Assembly: GCA_020630615.1 (NCBI GenBank)
Contig: JAHDBA010000027.1
Coordinates: forward strand, 1 to 37,752
Direction: 5' to 3'
Length of the DNA stretch: 37,752 nucleotides
Origin: Myxococcota bacterium
Lineage (GTDB): Bacteria; Myxococcota; UBA727; JAHDBA01
The notes below the pieces were generated by a model. That model was not told the origin of the DNA. It saw nothing but the letters and a program-made list of their open reading frames with translations, and ran no database searches. How positions within the stretch are numbered: position 1 is the first letter of the stretch; each line of letters opens with the position of its first letter. Below, in pieces: positions 24,337 to 32,523 of the stretch. The translations under genes and the position numbers were made by a program.

Positions 24337-25917
24337 ATGCAACTAAGAGCAGAAGAAGTATCGAGAATCATCAAGAACCAGATCAAGTCATTCGACAAGA
24401 AGACCGAAGTCGCAGAAACCGGTTCGGTGCTAAGCGTCGGGGACGGTGTTGCACGGATCTATGGCCTTGAGAAAGTTCAGGCGGGTGAACTTGTCGAGTT
24501 TAATAACGGTGTTCAGGGGCTGGTTCTTAATCTTGAGGAAGACTCCGTCGGTGTTGCGTTGATGGGCGATGGTACTTCGATCCGCGAAGGCGACAACGTC
24601 AAGCGTACGGGTCGTATTGCTGACGTTGCATGTGGTGATGGTGTACTCGGTCGTGTTGTCGATGCTCTCGGGAACCCAATCGATGGTAAAGGTCCGATCG
24701 AAGCGACTGAACGACGCATGATCGAAACGAAGGCTCCTGGTATTATCGCGCGTGAGCCCGTGTCTGAACCCTTGCAAACCGGAATCACAGCTATCGACGC
24801 GATGATCCCGATTGGCCGTGGTCAACGAGAACTAATTATTGGAGACCGTCAAACCGGCAAAACTGCTGTGGCCATTGACACTATTATTAACCAACGCGGG
24901 CTGGGTGTGAAATGCATTTATGTTGCGATCGGTCAGAAGCAATCCACTGTTGCGCAGGTCGTGACGCGTTTACAGAAAGCGGGTGCGATGGATTACACTG
25001 TCGTTGTTACGGCAGGTGCTTCGGATCCAGCGCCGATGCAGTTTCTTGCACCCTATACAGGTTGTACTCTTGGTGAGTTTTGGCGCGACAATGGGGAACA
25101 CGCGCTTATCATTTACGATGACTTGTCCAAACAAGCCGTTGCTTATCGTCAACTTTCGCTCCTTCTGCGTCGTCCACCTGGGCGTGAGGCGTATCCTGGC
25201 GATGTCTTCTATCTTCACTCTCGCTTGCTTGAGCGTGCAGCAAAGATTTCCTCAAACGAAGAAGAACTCAAAGCATACCCCAATATCAAGAAAGGCGGCG
25301 GTTCATTGACTGCATTGCCGATTATTGAGACGCAGGCGGGCGATGTTTCAGCGTACATTCCAACCAATGTGATTTCGATTACAGACGGCCAGATTTATCT
25401 TGAAACAGACTTGTTCTACCAAGGCCAGCGACCCGCTGTAAACGTTGGCCTTTCGGTTTCACGGGTGGGTGGTTCCGCTCAGATTTCGTCAATGAAGCAA
25501 CTTGCAGGTCGTATGCGTCTTGACTTGGCGCAGTACCGTGAGCTTGCGGCCTTTGCCCAGTTTGGTTCAGACCTGGATAAATCAACACTCGAGCAGATTG
25601 AGAACGGTAAGCGTCTCTTTGAAATGCTGAAGCAGGGTCAATATGAACCAAGACCTGTTGCTGAGCAAGTTGTTATGATTTACGCCGCGTCGCAAAAGAG
25701 TGCTTCAGGCAAAACTTGGGTTCGCGATTACGAAACCAAGGAGACACAACGTTATATGGTCGAAATGATTGATTATATGCGTTCACAACACCAAGGCATT
25801 CTCGACGAGATTCGGGATAACCCGAAGAATAAAGTTGACGATGCAATGCGTGGTCGCCTCGATGGAGCATTGAAGCATTTTAGTGAACAGTTTGAAGGCG
25901 AAAAAGCATCGGTCTAA
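24337..25917 (+). CDS. atpA: ATP synthase F1 subunit alpha
   Basis: A 526-residue alpha subunit of the F1 head, which holds non-catalytic nucleotide sites and part of the catalytic interface. The Walker A motif is GDRQTGKT at residues 169-176. The beta-barrel part has [14 protein letters not shown]. Conserved blocks include [61 protein letters not shown] and [12 protein letters not shown] with the arginine finger region nearby. AAAGGA lies at 24324-24329. Length is within the family range (500-530). It is followed, only 25 bp on, not by gamma but by a lipoprotein gene. Confidence 0.98.
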   Translation: MQLRAEEVSRIIKNQIKSFDKKTEVAETGSVLSVGDGVARIYGLEKVQAGELVEFNNGVQGLVLNLEEDSVGVALMGDGTSIREGDNVKRTGRIADVACGDGVLGRVVDALGNPIDGKGPIEATERRMIETKAPGIIAREPVSEPLQTGITAIDAMIPIGRGQRELIIGDRQTGKTAVAIDTIINQRGLGVKCIYVAIGQKQSTVAQVVTRLQKAGAMDYTVVVTAGASDPAPMQFLAPYTGCTLGEFWRDNGEHALIIYDDLSKQAVAYRQLSLLLRRPPGREAYPGDVFYLHSRLLERAAKISSNEEELKAYPNIKKGGGSLTALPIIETQAGDVSAYIPTNVISITDGQIYLETDLFYQGQRPAVNVGLSVSRVGGSAQISSMKQLAGRMRLDLAQYRELAAFAQFGSDLDKSTLEQIENGKRLFEMLKQGQYEPRPVAEQVVMIYAASQKSASGKTWVRDYETKETQRYMVEMIDYMRSQHQGILDEIRDNPKNKVDDAMRGRLDGALKHFSEQFEGEKASV

Positions 25918-25942
25918 GTGCGAGCAAGACAGGGGGGAATTG

Positions 25943-26836
25943 ATGGTCATTGTGAAAAGCATTCATGAGAACTTTCTGGCAACACTCGCATTGCTTCTAA
26001 GCGTAGCATTGGGTGCTGCGTGTTCAGACGATATAGGCTCTGAGGCTAGCGAGACTGTCAACACTGATACAACGACTGACAGTACAACTACTCCCAATTC
26101 TGAAAGCGAAAACAGTGGCGTGACGAGCAATCAAGCTGCATGCGATAAGCTTATTGCCGATCACCCGAATCCACTTGATCGCCTTGCTTTTTGCGAAATA
26201 GGCAACGGTTTTGAGCGCAACGATGACGAAGTGAATCAAATGTGCACCTTTAGTTGGTTGTGTTCAGGCTGCGAGGTGAAACTTGAGTGCAGTTCTGAGC
26301 CAGACTCACCTGCAAACCAGCGATGCCAATGCTATTATGGGGAGACTCCAGAAGGGTCCAACTTTATAGAGAGCAATCTGTGTGCGAATGCAGCAAGCTT
26401 TGAAGATGAGGCTTTGTTGCTCGATACTCTGGCGCCTGATTCTCGTTGCTTTAATGACGTACCTTTTGTGGACCCAAACTTTCCACCGAACCCGATTGAA
26501 GGTGGCCAGGGCAGTGAGAGTGATCGGCAATGCGGTGAAAACTCTTTTGATCAGTTGGGTTGCCAACTTTTAGGTGTTGTCGCGATTCCTAGTGAGACCC
26601 AAGAAGGTGTTGCAATCGGGTGCCAGGCAAAGTGGAACTGCGGACCGGATGACTGTCAGCGAGGGTTAAAGTGCCTTCAAAACAGTGACCAGACAGCAAT
26701 CGAATGCGGATGCTTTGATGGTTATTTACAAACCTCTTATGAGGCCATCACCGATGCTGCCAGTGTGCCATGCCAACAGCTTGATACAGAAACGAATGTG
26801 GCATTTGAATCTCGCGTGTTTTCATATTGCTTTTAA
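25943..26836 (+). CDS. Cysteine-rich lipoprotein encoded between atpA and atpG
   Basis: A 297-residue lipoprotein. AGGGGGG at 25931-25937 supports ATG 25943. The signal peptide ends in lipobox LGAAC (Cys27), followed by a Ser/Thr/Glu/Asp linker to about residue 70. The rest has 20 Cys, an even number, in two related modules. Each has a W-x-C, then C-x3-L-x-C, then C-x-C and a last Cys about 20-25 residues later. These are CTFSWLCSGCEVKLEC...CQC...LC and CQAKWNC...CQRGLKC...CGC...VPC. I know of no ATP-synthase role for such a protein. Its position, 25 bp after alpha and 32 bp before gamma, on the same strand and with no terminator, implies co-transcription with the enzyme. Function is unknown; the surface location is inferred. 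Confidence 0.85.
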   Translation: MVIVKSIHENFLATLALLLSVALGAACSDDIGSEASETVNTDTTTDSTTTPNSESENSGVTSNQAACDKLIADHPNPLDRLAFCEIGNGFERNDDEVNQMCTFSWLCSGCEVKLECSSEPDSPANQRCQCYYGETPEGSNFIESNLCANAASFEDEALLLDTLAPDSRCFNDVPFVDPNFPPNPIEGGQGSESDRQCGENSFDQLGCQLLGVVAIPSETQEGVAIGCQAKWNCGPDDCQRGLKCLQNSDQTAIECGCFDGYLQTSYEAITDAASVPCQQLDTETNVAFESRVFSYCF

Positions 26837-26868
26837 ATAACATATTCAACAAGACTGGGACCTAAGCC

Positions 26869-27723
26869 ATGCCCTCATTAAAAGATATTAAGAAGCGTAT
26901 CAAAAGTGTTCAGAACACTCAAAAGATTACCAAAGCAATGAAGATGGTTTCTGCGGCGAAGCTGCGTCGTGCCCAAGAAGCCGTTGAGACCTCGCGCCCT
27001 TATGCGCAAAAGATACATGACACGGTATCTGCACTAGCAACTCGTGCTACCAATTTAGGTGAAGTTGGTCACCCTTTGCTTGAACCGGGTTTAAAAGGCG
27101 GCCCGGTTCATGTTATTGTTGTGACCTCGAACCGCGGTTTGTGTGGCGGCTTTAACGCACAGGTTGTTAAAAGAGCAAAGCAGTTTTTAAAAGATGAAGC
27201 TGCTAAACATGAGTCAATCACCATCTCTACGATTGGACGTAAAGGTCGCGATGCACTCAAAAAGATTCCCGAGTTTCGTGAGCATCATGAAGGTTACCTC
27301 GATACGATTGCGTTTCACAAAGGCGAAGAGCTCGGTAAAGAGTTTTGTCGGCGTTATCTCGAGGAAGGTTTGGACGGTGTTTTTGTCCTTTACCATCACT
27401 TTAAATCGGGCATCACGTTAAAGAAGATGCTACCAATTGATTGTCCTGAAGATGATGACTCTTTTGTTGAGCATGAGTATACACCTTCGCGAACCGAAAT
27501 CCTGAACGATTTAATCCCGAAATATTTTGCGATTCAAATGTTTCAGACTTTGCAAGAGACAGTTGCGGCTGAGCACCTTGCGCGAATGATGGCGATGGAC
27601 AACGCGACAAGCAATGCAAAAGATATGGTGGATAAGCTCGCGCTTCAATACAACCGCGCACGCCAGGCTGCGATTACCACAGAGTTGATGGAAATCATTG
27701 GTGGTGCAGAAGCTCTAAAGTAA
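26869..27723 (+). CDS. atpG: ATP synthase F1 subunit gamma
   Basis: A 284-residue gamma subunit, the central shaft that turns inside the alpha/beta ring. The N-terminal helix has the family start LKDIKKRIKSVQNTQKITKA, followed by MKMVSAAKLRRAQ. The Rossmann-like core has VIVVTSNRGLCGGFNAQV, and the C-terminal helix has AEHLARMMAMDNATSNAKDM and YNRARQAAITTELMEIIGGA. All are typical. Length is normal (280-300). It is the last ATP-synthase gene here, and atpD (beta) and atpC (epsilon), which commonly follow, are absent from the next 10 kb. They must be elsewhere if the enzyme is complete. Confidence 0.97.
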   Translation: MPSLKDIKKRIKSVQNTQKITKAMKMVSAAKLRRAQEAVETSRPYAQKIHDTVSALATRATNLGEVGHPLLEPGLKGGPVHVIVVTSNRGLCGGFNAQVVKRAKQFLKDEAAKHESITISTIGRKGRDALKKIPEFREHHEGYLDTIAFHKGEELGKEFCRRYLEEGLDGVFVLYHHFKSGITLKKMLPIDCPEDDDSFVEHEYTPSRTEILNDLIPKYFAIQMFQTLQETVAAEHLARMMAMDNATSNAKDMVDKLALQYNRARQAAITTELMEIIGGAEALK

Positions 27724-28088
27724 CCCAAGAACACGTGCCGCCCTTCGTGTCCTTACTTTGAGGTAAGGTCGTTGGTTGTAAAGCAGCACCATCTTTGAAG
27801 AGTTGCCAACTTTCGCTGAAGTTCGCTTCTCGGCCATCGCCAATCCGCGTTCCGTCTTCTTTTACGACTCGATCTTCATAAGTTCGATAGTCCAAGTGCT
27901 TATTTGGAGAATTCCGTATTGAATTTGTTGTTGTTACCTCTCGTCACCGACAAATGTAAACCAGTAATTTCTGTGGAAATATCTTTGAAGGGTGCTCTGT
28001 CTTCGTGACTCATTCCTGAAAGCTTCTATGCATGCCTGATTTTTGGAGTTTCACCACCAGATCCACTACGTTATGAAGGGGAGTTAGC
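27724..28088. other. Intergenic region after atpG, no convincing gene
   Basis: This 365-bp stretch separates atpG from top6B. A minus-strand open frame of about 66-80 codons (roughly 27695-27940) has a protein-like part (HLDYRTYEDRVVKEDGTR). It has only a TTG start and no ribosome-binding site, overlaps the end of atpG, and matches no family I know. It may be a gene remnant. A hairpin CCTTAC-TTTGAG-GTAAGG at 27751-27768 has no T tract. The only clear signal is GAAGGGGAG, before the top6B start. Confidence 0.5.
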
Positions 28089-29909
28089 ATGGCAAAGAAA
28101 GTATCACGGAAGAGCCCACAAAAGCGTCAACGTAAAAGTGCTGAATCGATGGCGGAACAGCAGAAGCAGATTGCTGTCTCAGAGTTCTTTGCAAAAAATA
28201 GGCATCTCCTTGGTTTTGATAATCCGACAAAGGCCTTGTTAACGACAGTACGGGAAGCAGTAGATAATGCGCTCGATGCGTGTGAGGAGGCTGGCATTCT
28301 GCCTGCGATTGACGTCATATGCAGTGAAATTCAAGAAGGACGATATCGGTTGACGATTCGGGATAACGGCCCAGGGATTGTCAAGAACCAGCTTTCCAAG
28401 ATTTTTGCGCAGCTTCTGTACGGTTCTAAGTTTCACCGCCTCAAACAGTCACGGGGACAGCAAGGTATTGGGATTTCTGCGGCAGTGATGTATGGGCAGA
28501 TGACAACAGGGCAGCCGGCAAGAGTTATCTCAAAGACAGGGCCACGAAAAAGTGCAAATCGCGTTGAGCTACAAATTGATACCAAGAAAAATAAAGCCCA
28601 AATTGTCTCAGAGTCTGAGGAAAAATCAGAAGAATGGGCTGAGATTGAAAGTGGCACTGAGATTTCAATTGTCCTTCAAGGAAACTACAAAGGCGGGAAG
28701 CACGGAATTGATGCTTATTTGCGTCAGACCGCATTGGCGAACCCGCATGCTGAGATTTCCTTTGTCTCACCGAAGGGGGATCGTTTTGAGTACCCGCGAG
28801 TTGTAGAAGAGCTTCCTATTGAGCCTAAAGAGATTAAACCCCACCCACACGGAATCGAGCTCGGAACACTCATGCGTATGCTTCAGGACAGCCCAAAGAC
28901 TTCGATTTCGAGTTTTCTTCGGGAGAACTTCAGTCGTGTTAGCCCGACTGTCGCCCAGGTCATATGCGAAGTGGCCGGACTCTCGACGCGAATGAGCACG
29001 GATAAAGCCCAGCGAGGCGAGGTCGAGGCTCTCTACAATGCGATTCAAGAAACCAAAATTCAGTCGCCACCGACCAATTGCTTGTCGGCAATCGGTGAAG
29101 AGTCACTGGTCAAGGGTCTCTATTGGTTGTTCGTAGAAGCGCAAAAGCATAACGAAGAAGCGAAAGCGATTGCAGAGCAGGAGGCTGCTGCTCAAATGGG
29201 GTTATTGGATGGCATCGACGACAGTCTTGAGACACAAGAGGGCAATGCTCTAGATGACCCGACTCTTGAAGAAGACGATGGTGTAGCAAAACGAATGGAG
29301 CGTCTTGAGCTGAATGAGGACGGAGCGCTCGAGTCTGAGCAAGAGAACTTCTTTGTGACTGCAGTGTCTCGGCCGCCCAATGTGTATCGTGGCAATCCTT
29401 TTCGTGTTGAGGTTGGTCTCTTTTATGGGAAAGGGCTCCCGGCAGACCAACAGGCGCACGTTTATCGTTTTGCGAATCGTGTTCCGCTGCAATATCAAAC
29501 CTCTGCTTGCGCGATGACCAAAGCCGTGATTTCATCCCCGTGGAAAAGCTATCAACTCCAGCAGTCTCGAGGTGCGATTCCGGTTGGGCCAATGGTAATT
29601 ATGACCCATATTGCCTCAGCCTGGGTCCCCTATACATCGGAGTCAAAAGAAGCGATCGCACATTACGATGAGATCTTGAAAGAACTAAGACTTGCGATCA
29701 TGGAGTGCGGTCGTCGATTGCAGCGTTTTCTTAAGAAGCGGAAACGCATTTCCGATGAACATAAGAAGCGCAGTTATATCGAAAAATATATGAATCCGAT
29801 TGCCGACGGTCTTCAAGAGATTCTTGGTTTCTCCGAGCACGAAAAGGGCATCGTGATTGGGAAGCTCAAAGGTGTCCTTGAAGAGAGTCGGGCGGATCGA
29901 CTCAAGTAG
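28089..29909 (+). CDS. top6B: DNA topoisomerase VI subunit B
   Basis: A 606-residue GHKL ATPase, the B subunit of the type IIB topoisomerase, which uses ATP to pass one DNA duplex through another. The Bergerat fold is clear: REAVDNALDACEEAG at 55-69 (N box), IRDNGPGI at 90-97 (G1), and RGQQGIGISAAVMYGQM at 122-138 (G2/lid). A helix-two-turn-helix and the transducer follow, with PNVYRGNPFRVEVGL near 431-445 and IMTHIASAWVPYTSESKEAI. The transducer part carries an unusual acidic insertion at about residues 350-420. Archaeal Top6B has about 530 residues, so the added length fits this insert. GAAGGGGAG precedes the start. The catalytic A subunit (Top6A/Spo11-like) is not encoded nearby; the next gene is on the other strand. 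Confidence 0.93.
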   Translation: MAKKVSRKSPQKRQRKSAESMAEQQKQIAVSEFFAKNRHLLGFDNPTKALLTTVREAVDNALDACEEAGILPAIDVICSEIQEGRYRLTIRDNGPGIVKNQLSKIFAQLLYGSKFHRLKQSRGQQGIGISAAVMYGQMTTGQPARVISKTGPRKSANRVELQIDTKKNKAQIVSESEEKSEEWAEIESGTEISIVLQGNYKGGKHGIDAYLRQTALANPHAEISFVSPKGDRFEYPRVVEELPIEPKEIKPHPHGIELGTLMRMLQDSPKTSISSFLRENFSRVSPTVAQVICEVAGLSTRMSTDKAQRGEVEALYNAIQETKIQSPPTNCLSAIGEESLVKGLYWLFVEAQKHNEEAKAIAEQEAAAQMGLLDGIDDSLETQEGNALDDPTLEEDDGVAKRMERLELNEDGALESEQENFFVTAVSRPPNVYRGNPFRVEVGLFYGKGLPADQQAHVYRFANRVPLQYQTSACAMTKAVISSPWKSYQLQQSRGAIPVGPMVIMTHIASAWVPYTSESKEAIAHYDEILKELRLAIMECGRRLQRFLKKRKRISDEHKKRSYIEKYMNPIADGLQEILGFSEHEKGIVIGKLKGVLEESRADRLK

Positions 29910-29950
29910 AGTTGGACCCTTGCGCTAATAGAGGCGTGGGTGACATCCTT

Positions 29951-30946
29951 TTAGAGCATATCGTGCTTCTCAAACCAGTCTTTTGCGCTCTTAAGCGCAG
30001 GCTGAATAGGCGAGATTGAATAGCCCAGTTCATTCACAGCTTTTTTTGATGAAAGACGTCGGTACCGACGCGATGCCATCTTCATCATGTGCGCATTCAG
30101 CTCAAAAGGTTTTGTTCGAAATCGCCCAAGGCTGTCGGCAATATGGCCAGCCGAGACGCCAAGCCATCTAGGAAAACTAAACCGAGGTGGGCGTGTGCCA
30201 AGAACCATAGCCATTTGTGAGAACAGTTCACGGTAGCTCATCGAAACACCGGCCAGGATGTAGCGTTCACCGGAACGCCCCATGGTTAACGCATTCGCCA
30301 TGCCCTTTGCGACATCGCGGACATCAACCACATTGACCTCACCGGGTGGGCTCGCAGGGATCCTCTCTTTCGCAATACGAAGCATCACCTTTCCTGAGCT
30401 TGGCTTCGCATCGTAAGGCCCAACCATGTACGAGGGGTTGACAACGATGACTTCCATCTTGGCTTGATGATGGAATGCAAAAGCCTCGTCTTCTGAAAGA
30501 AGTTTTGATTTGGGGTAGCCGCCTCCGTTGGCTTCATGTTCTGCCGTCCACAGGTCATCTTCTGTTGCGGGTCGTGTGGAGTATGCCAGGCAACCAATCG
30601 CAGAAGCACTTGAAGTATGAATAAAGCGTTTTACGCCAGCTTGATGTGCAGCACTGGCGACCACACGAGTCGCATCGATATTGGTGCGCCTGAGTTCATC
30701 GTTTAAAGTGTTCGGCATCGCAACAGACGCGGCACAATGAATCACCACCTCACATTCCTTGAAAGATTGTTGAAGCCCCTTATGATCGTGGAGGTCAACA
30801 TCATGCCATTGGATTGGGAGATGTAAAAGATGGTCAACCTTTGAGCTCGCTCGCTTGATACCCACAAGGTCAAGTCCACGCTTATGGAGCTCGACAGCAA
30901 CATTGCCACCAACCAATCCGGACACACCCGTTAATCCTACTTTCAT
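29951..30946 (-). CDS. NAD(P)-dependent epimerase/reductase, extended SDR family
   Basis: A 331-residue extended short-chain dehydrogenase. TGVSGLVGGNV at residues 6-16 is the TGxxGxxG Rossmann motif. VIHCAASVAMP is the typical strand-4 block, and FIHTSSASAIG with the YPKSK motif (YxxxK, catalytic Tyr and Lys, about residues 144-148) completes the active site. VNPSYMVGPYDAKPSSGKVM and VVDVRDVAKGMANAL resemble dihydroflavonol-4-reductase and hopanoid-associated HpnA-type proteins. The substrate cannot be read from the sequence. The C-terminal half is varied, as usual. It may share a transcript with no other gene: neighbours on the same strand are about 40 bp upstream (DUF4920) and none downstream. 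Confidence 0.9.
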   Translation of the reverse strand: MKVGLTGVSGLVGGNVAVELHKRGLDLVGIKRASSKVDHLLHLPIQWHDVDLHDHKGLQQSFKECEVVIHCAASVAMPNTLNDELRRTNIDATRVVASAAHQAGVKRFIHTSSASAIGCLAYSTRPATEDDLWTAEHEANGGGYPKSKLLSEDEAFAFHHQAKMEVIVVNPSYMVGPYDAKPSSGKVMLRIAKERIPASPPGEVNVVDVRDVAKGMANALTMGRSGERYILAGVSMSYRELFSQMAMVLGTRPPRFSFPRWLGVSAGHIADSLGRFRTKPFELNAHMMKMASRRYRRLSSKKAVNELGYSISPIQPALKSAKDWFEKHDML

Positions 30947-30987
30947 GTTCTGCCTCGTGATTCGTTTGGGTGAGTGTTAAGGTATAT

Positions 30988-31602
30988 TTAGCTTTTGTGT
31001 GGGGCTTGCATCTCAATTGCTGTCGCTGTCAATCTGAGCTCGACTCCGGCTTTCGCTTGACCTGCATTTTTGCGCTCATGTTTCTTGAGCCCATCTTCAA
31101 GAAGGTGTTGTGCTGTTTTGCGATCAAGGAACTTTGCCTTCAATACACCCATCGCTCGCGCTTTCATCGATACCGCATCTTTAGGCACAAAAAATGCGTA
31201 GTCATTGGCAGTAATACGAATCGTTTTGCTTGGGTCCTTTGTTGAACGCATCGTCCACCAGCAACCTTTCCGTGCACAAACTTTCGATACAACACCTTCT
31301 AGTAGTACGCTTTTACCATCAAGCTCTTTGGCTTGTGCCACTGCGTTATCAACAGACATTGCTTTGACGTTGACTGGGATGTTCATCCCCCGTCGTACCA
31401 CGCCGTCACTGTCACGTTGATCGCGTTCTGCTGGCGTTCGCCCTTTGGCAACCATAACACTGGATTGCCCATCGCTCGGATGGGAAGAAGCTTTATGGGT
31501 ACCGCATGGGGTTGTTTCGCCTTCATGAACGCAGTCGGCATGTGAAGGTCGTGAACATGCAAAAACCAATAGAAAACTGAATAGGACGAACACTTTTGTC
31601 AT
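30988..31602 (-). CDS. DUF4920 domain exported (lipo)protein
   Basis: A 204-residue exported protein. I take the ATG at 31602, preceded by GAGGTG, over a GTG at 31611. The N-terminal signal ends in LLVFACSRPS; this looks like a lipobox, although the site is not perfect. A short Cys-pair segment (DCVHEGETTPCG) and a linker follow. From about residue 95 the DUF4920 domain appears: GKSVLLEGVVSKVCARKGCW, then TIRITANDYAFFVPKDAV and ARAMGVLKAKFLD. The CxxxGCW motif is characteristic and may bind metal or form a disulfide. Function is unknown. The SDR gene starts about 40 bp after its stop. Confidence 0.85.
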   Translation of the reverse strand: MTKVFVLFSFLLVFACSRPSHADCVHEGETTPCGTHKASSHPSDGQSSVMVAKGRTPAERDQRDSDGVVRRGMNIPVNVKAMSVDNAVAQAKELDGKSVLLEGVVSKVCARKGCWWTMRSTKDPSKTIRITANDYAFFVPKDAVSMKARAMGVLKAKFLDRKTAQHLLEDGLKKHERKNAGQAKAGVELRLTATAIEMQAPHKS

Positions 31603-31760
31603 TACAAACACCTCGTTCCAGAACGATATCCTGCCAAAAAATCACATCAAGGCCCAAGTGATTGTTGAGGCGCTACTTTCTCGAAAACGACGAAGTCTTT
31701 GATATTCTTAGCATTCTTGAGGTATGAAAGATCACGAAGCTCTGCACGTATCAGGCGCCC

Positions 31761-32384
31761 TTAGTTTTCACGTACACAGGCTGCAAGATTGTTGTATTCT
31801 TCGATGCATTCCCCTGCATTCCAATCCGGTTCGAAGCTGTTACCGTTCGATGCCTGAAGGCAATCACCTAACATTGAACGGCAAGCATAATATTCAATGT
31901 AGGTTTCGTTGCATGCTTCAACTGCAGCGAGAATCGTGATGACTTCAGGAGTGCAGTTTTGAATGTTGGCCTGTGCGCCCTCACATTCCAAAGTTTGTTC
32001 GCATACCCGTAGGAAAATATCTTCAAAAGTCATGGGTGGCTCATCTTCAGGGGACTCGGACTCGGACTCGGACTCGGACTCGGATTCGGACTCGGATTCG
32101 GACTCGGATTCGGACTCGGATTCTTCCTGAGCCACGTTGACAAGCTCAGCTTCCACCTCAGATTCAGAATCAATGTTCTCTTCTGACCCGCTTGGATTTG
32201 CGTTTTCAGGACCTTGAACGGTCGCATCATCGCTGAGCTCCGAGACGTTATTGCTTTCGGTATTTGTATCCACATCTTCACCACACCCGGTGATTAAAAA
32301 TGTGTGCAATAAGCAAATTAGCGCAAGGCCGAGCGCGGAGCCAATTGGTTGTGTGGATAGGGGGTGGCTTTCTTGAACGTTCAC
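31761..32384 (-). CDS. Lipoprotein with Ser-Glu repeat linker and CX9C domain
   Basis: A 207-residue lipoprotein. The GTG at 32384, preceded by GAGGG, is preferred to the ATG at 32420 because it gives a normal signal peptide ending in lipobox LITGC. An acidic linker follows, ending with about eleven alternating Glu-Ser pairs. The C-terminal domain of about 90 residues has eight Cys. It includes CX9CX6C (CNETYIEYYACRSMLGDC) and CX9C (CIEEYNNLAAC), the spacing also found at 21936-22526. The linker probably spans the space between lipid anchor and the compact domain. Function is unknown. It stands alone, upstream of the DUF4920 gene and about 100 bp from the HAD gene. Confidence 0.8.
   Translation of the reverse strand: MNVQESHPLSTQPIGSALGLALICLLHTFLITGCGEDVDTNTESNNVSELSDDATVQGPENANPSGSEENIDSESEVEAELVNVAQEESESESESESESESESESESESESPEDEPPMTFEDIFLRVCEQTLECEGAQANIQNCTPEVITILAAVEACNETYIEYYACRSMLGDCLQASNGNSFEPDWNAGECIEEYNNLAACVREN
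32053..32123 (-). repeat. 6-bp coding microsatellite (Ser-Glu)n
   Basis: About twelve tandem copies of GACTCG or GATTCG on the plus strand, reading as alternating Glu-Ser on the minus strand. At one end copies alternate as 12-bp pairs. The unit length is a multiple of three, so slippage changes length without frameshift. Confidence 0.9.
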
Positions 32385-32523
32385 TTCGCCCTCGGTTTTC
32401 AAGTTGCGTACGTAATGCACACCATAATGTTAGCCTGTCAATTCAGACACAAAAACTCAAAAAGAGATGATCGAATTGACTGATGCGAACCCATTCGGCT
32501 GCAAAAATGCATTTGATCTTGGG

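Noticed and set aside
27751..27768. Hairpin CCTTAC/GTAAGG after atpG as a terminator
   Set aside because: The stem is short, the loop is large and no T tract follows.
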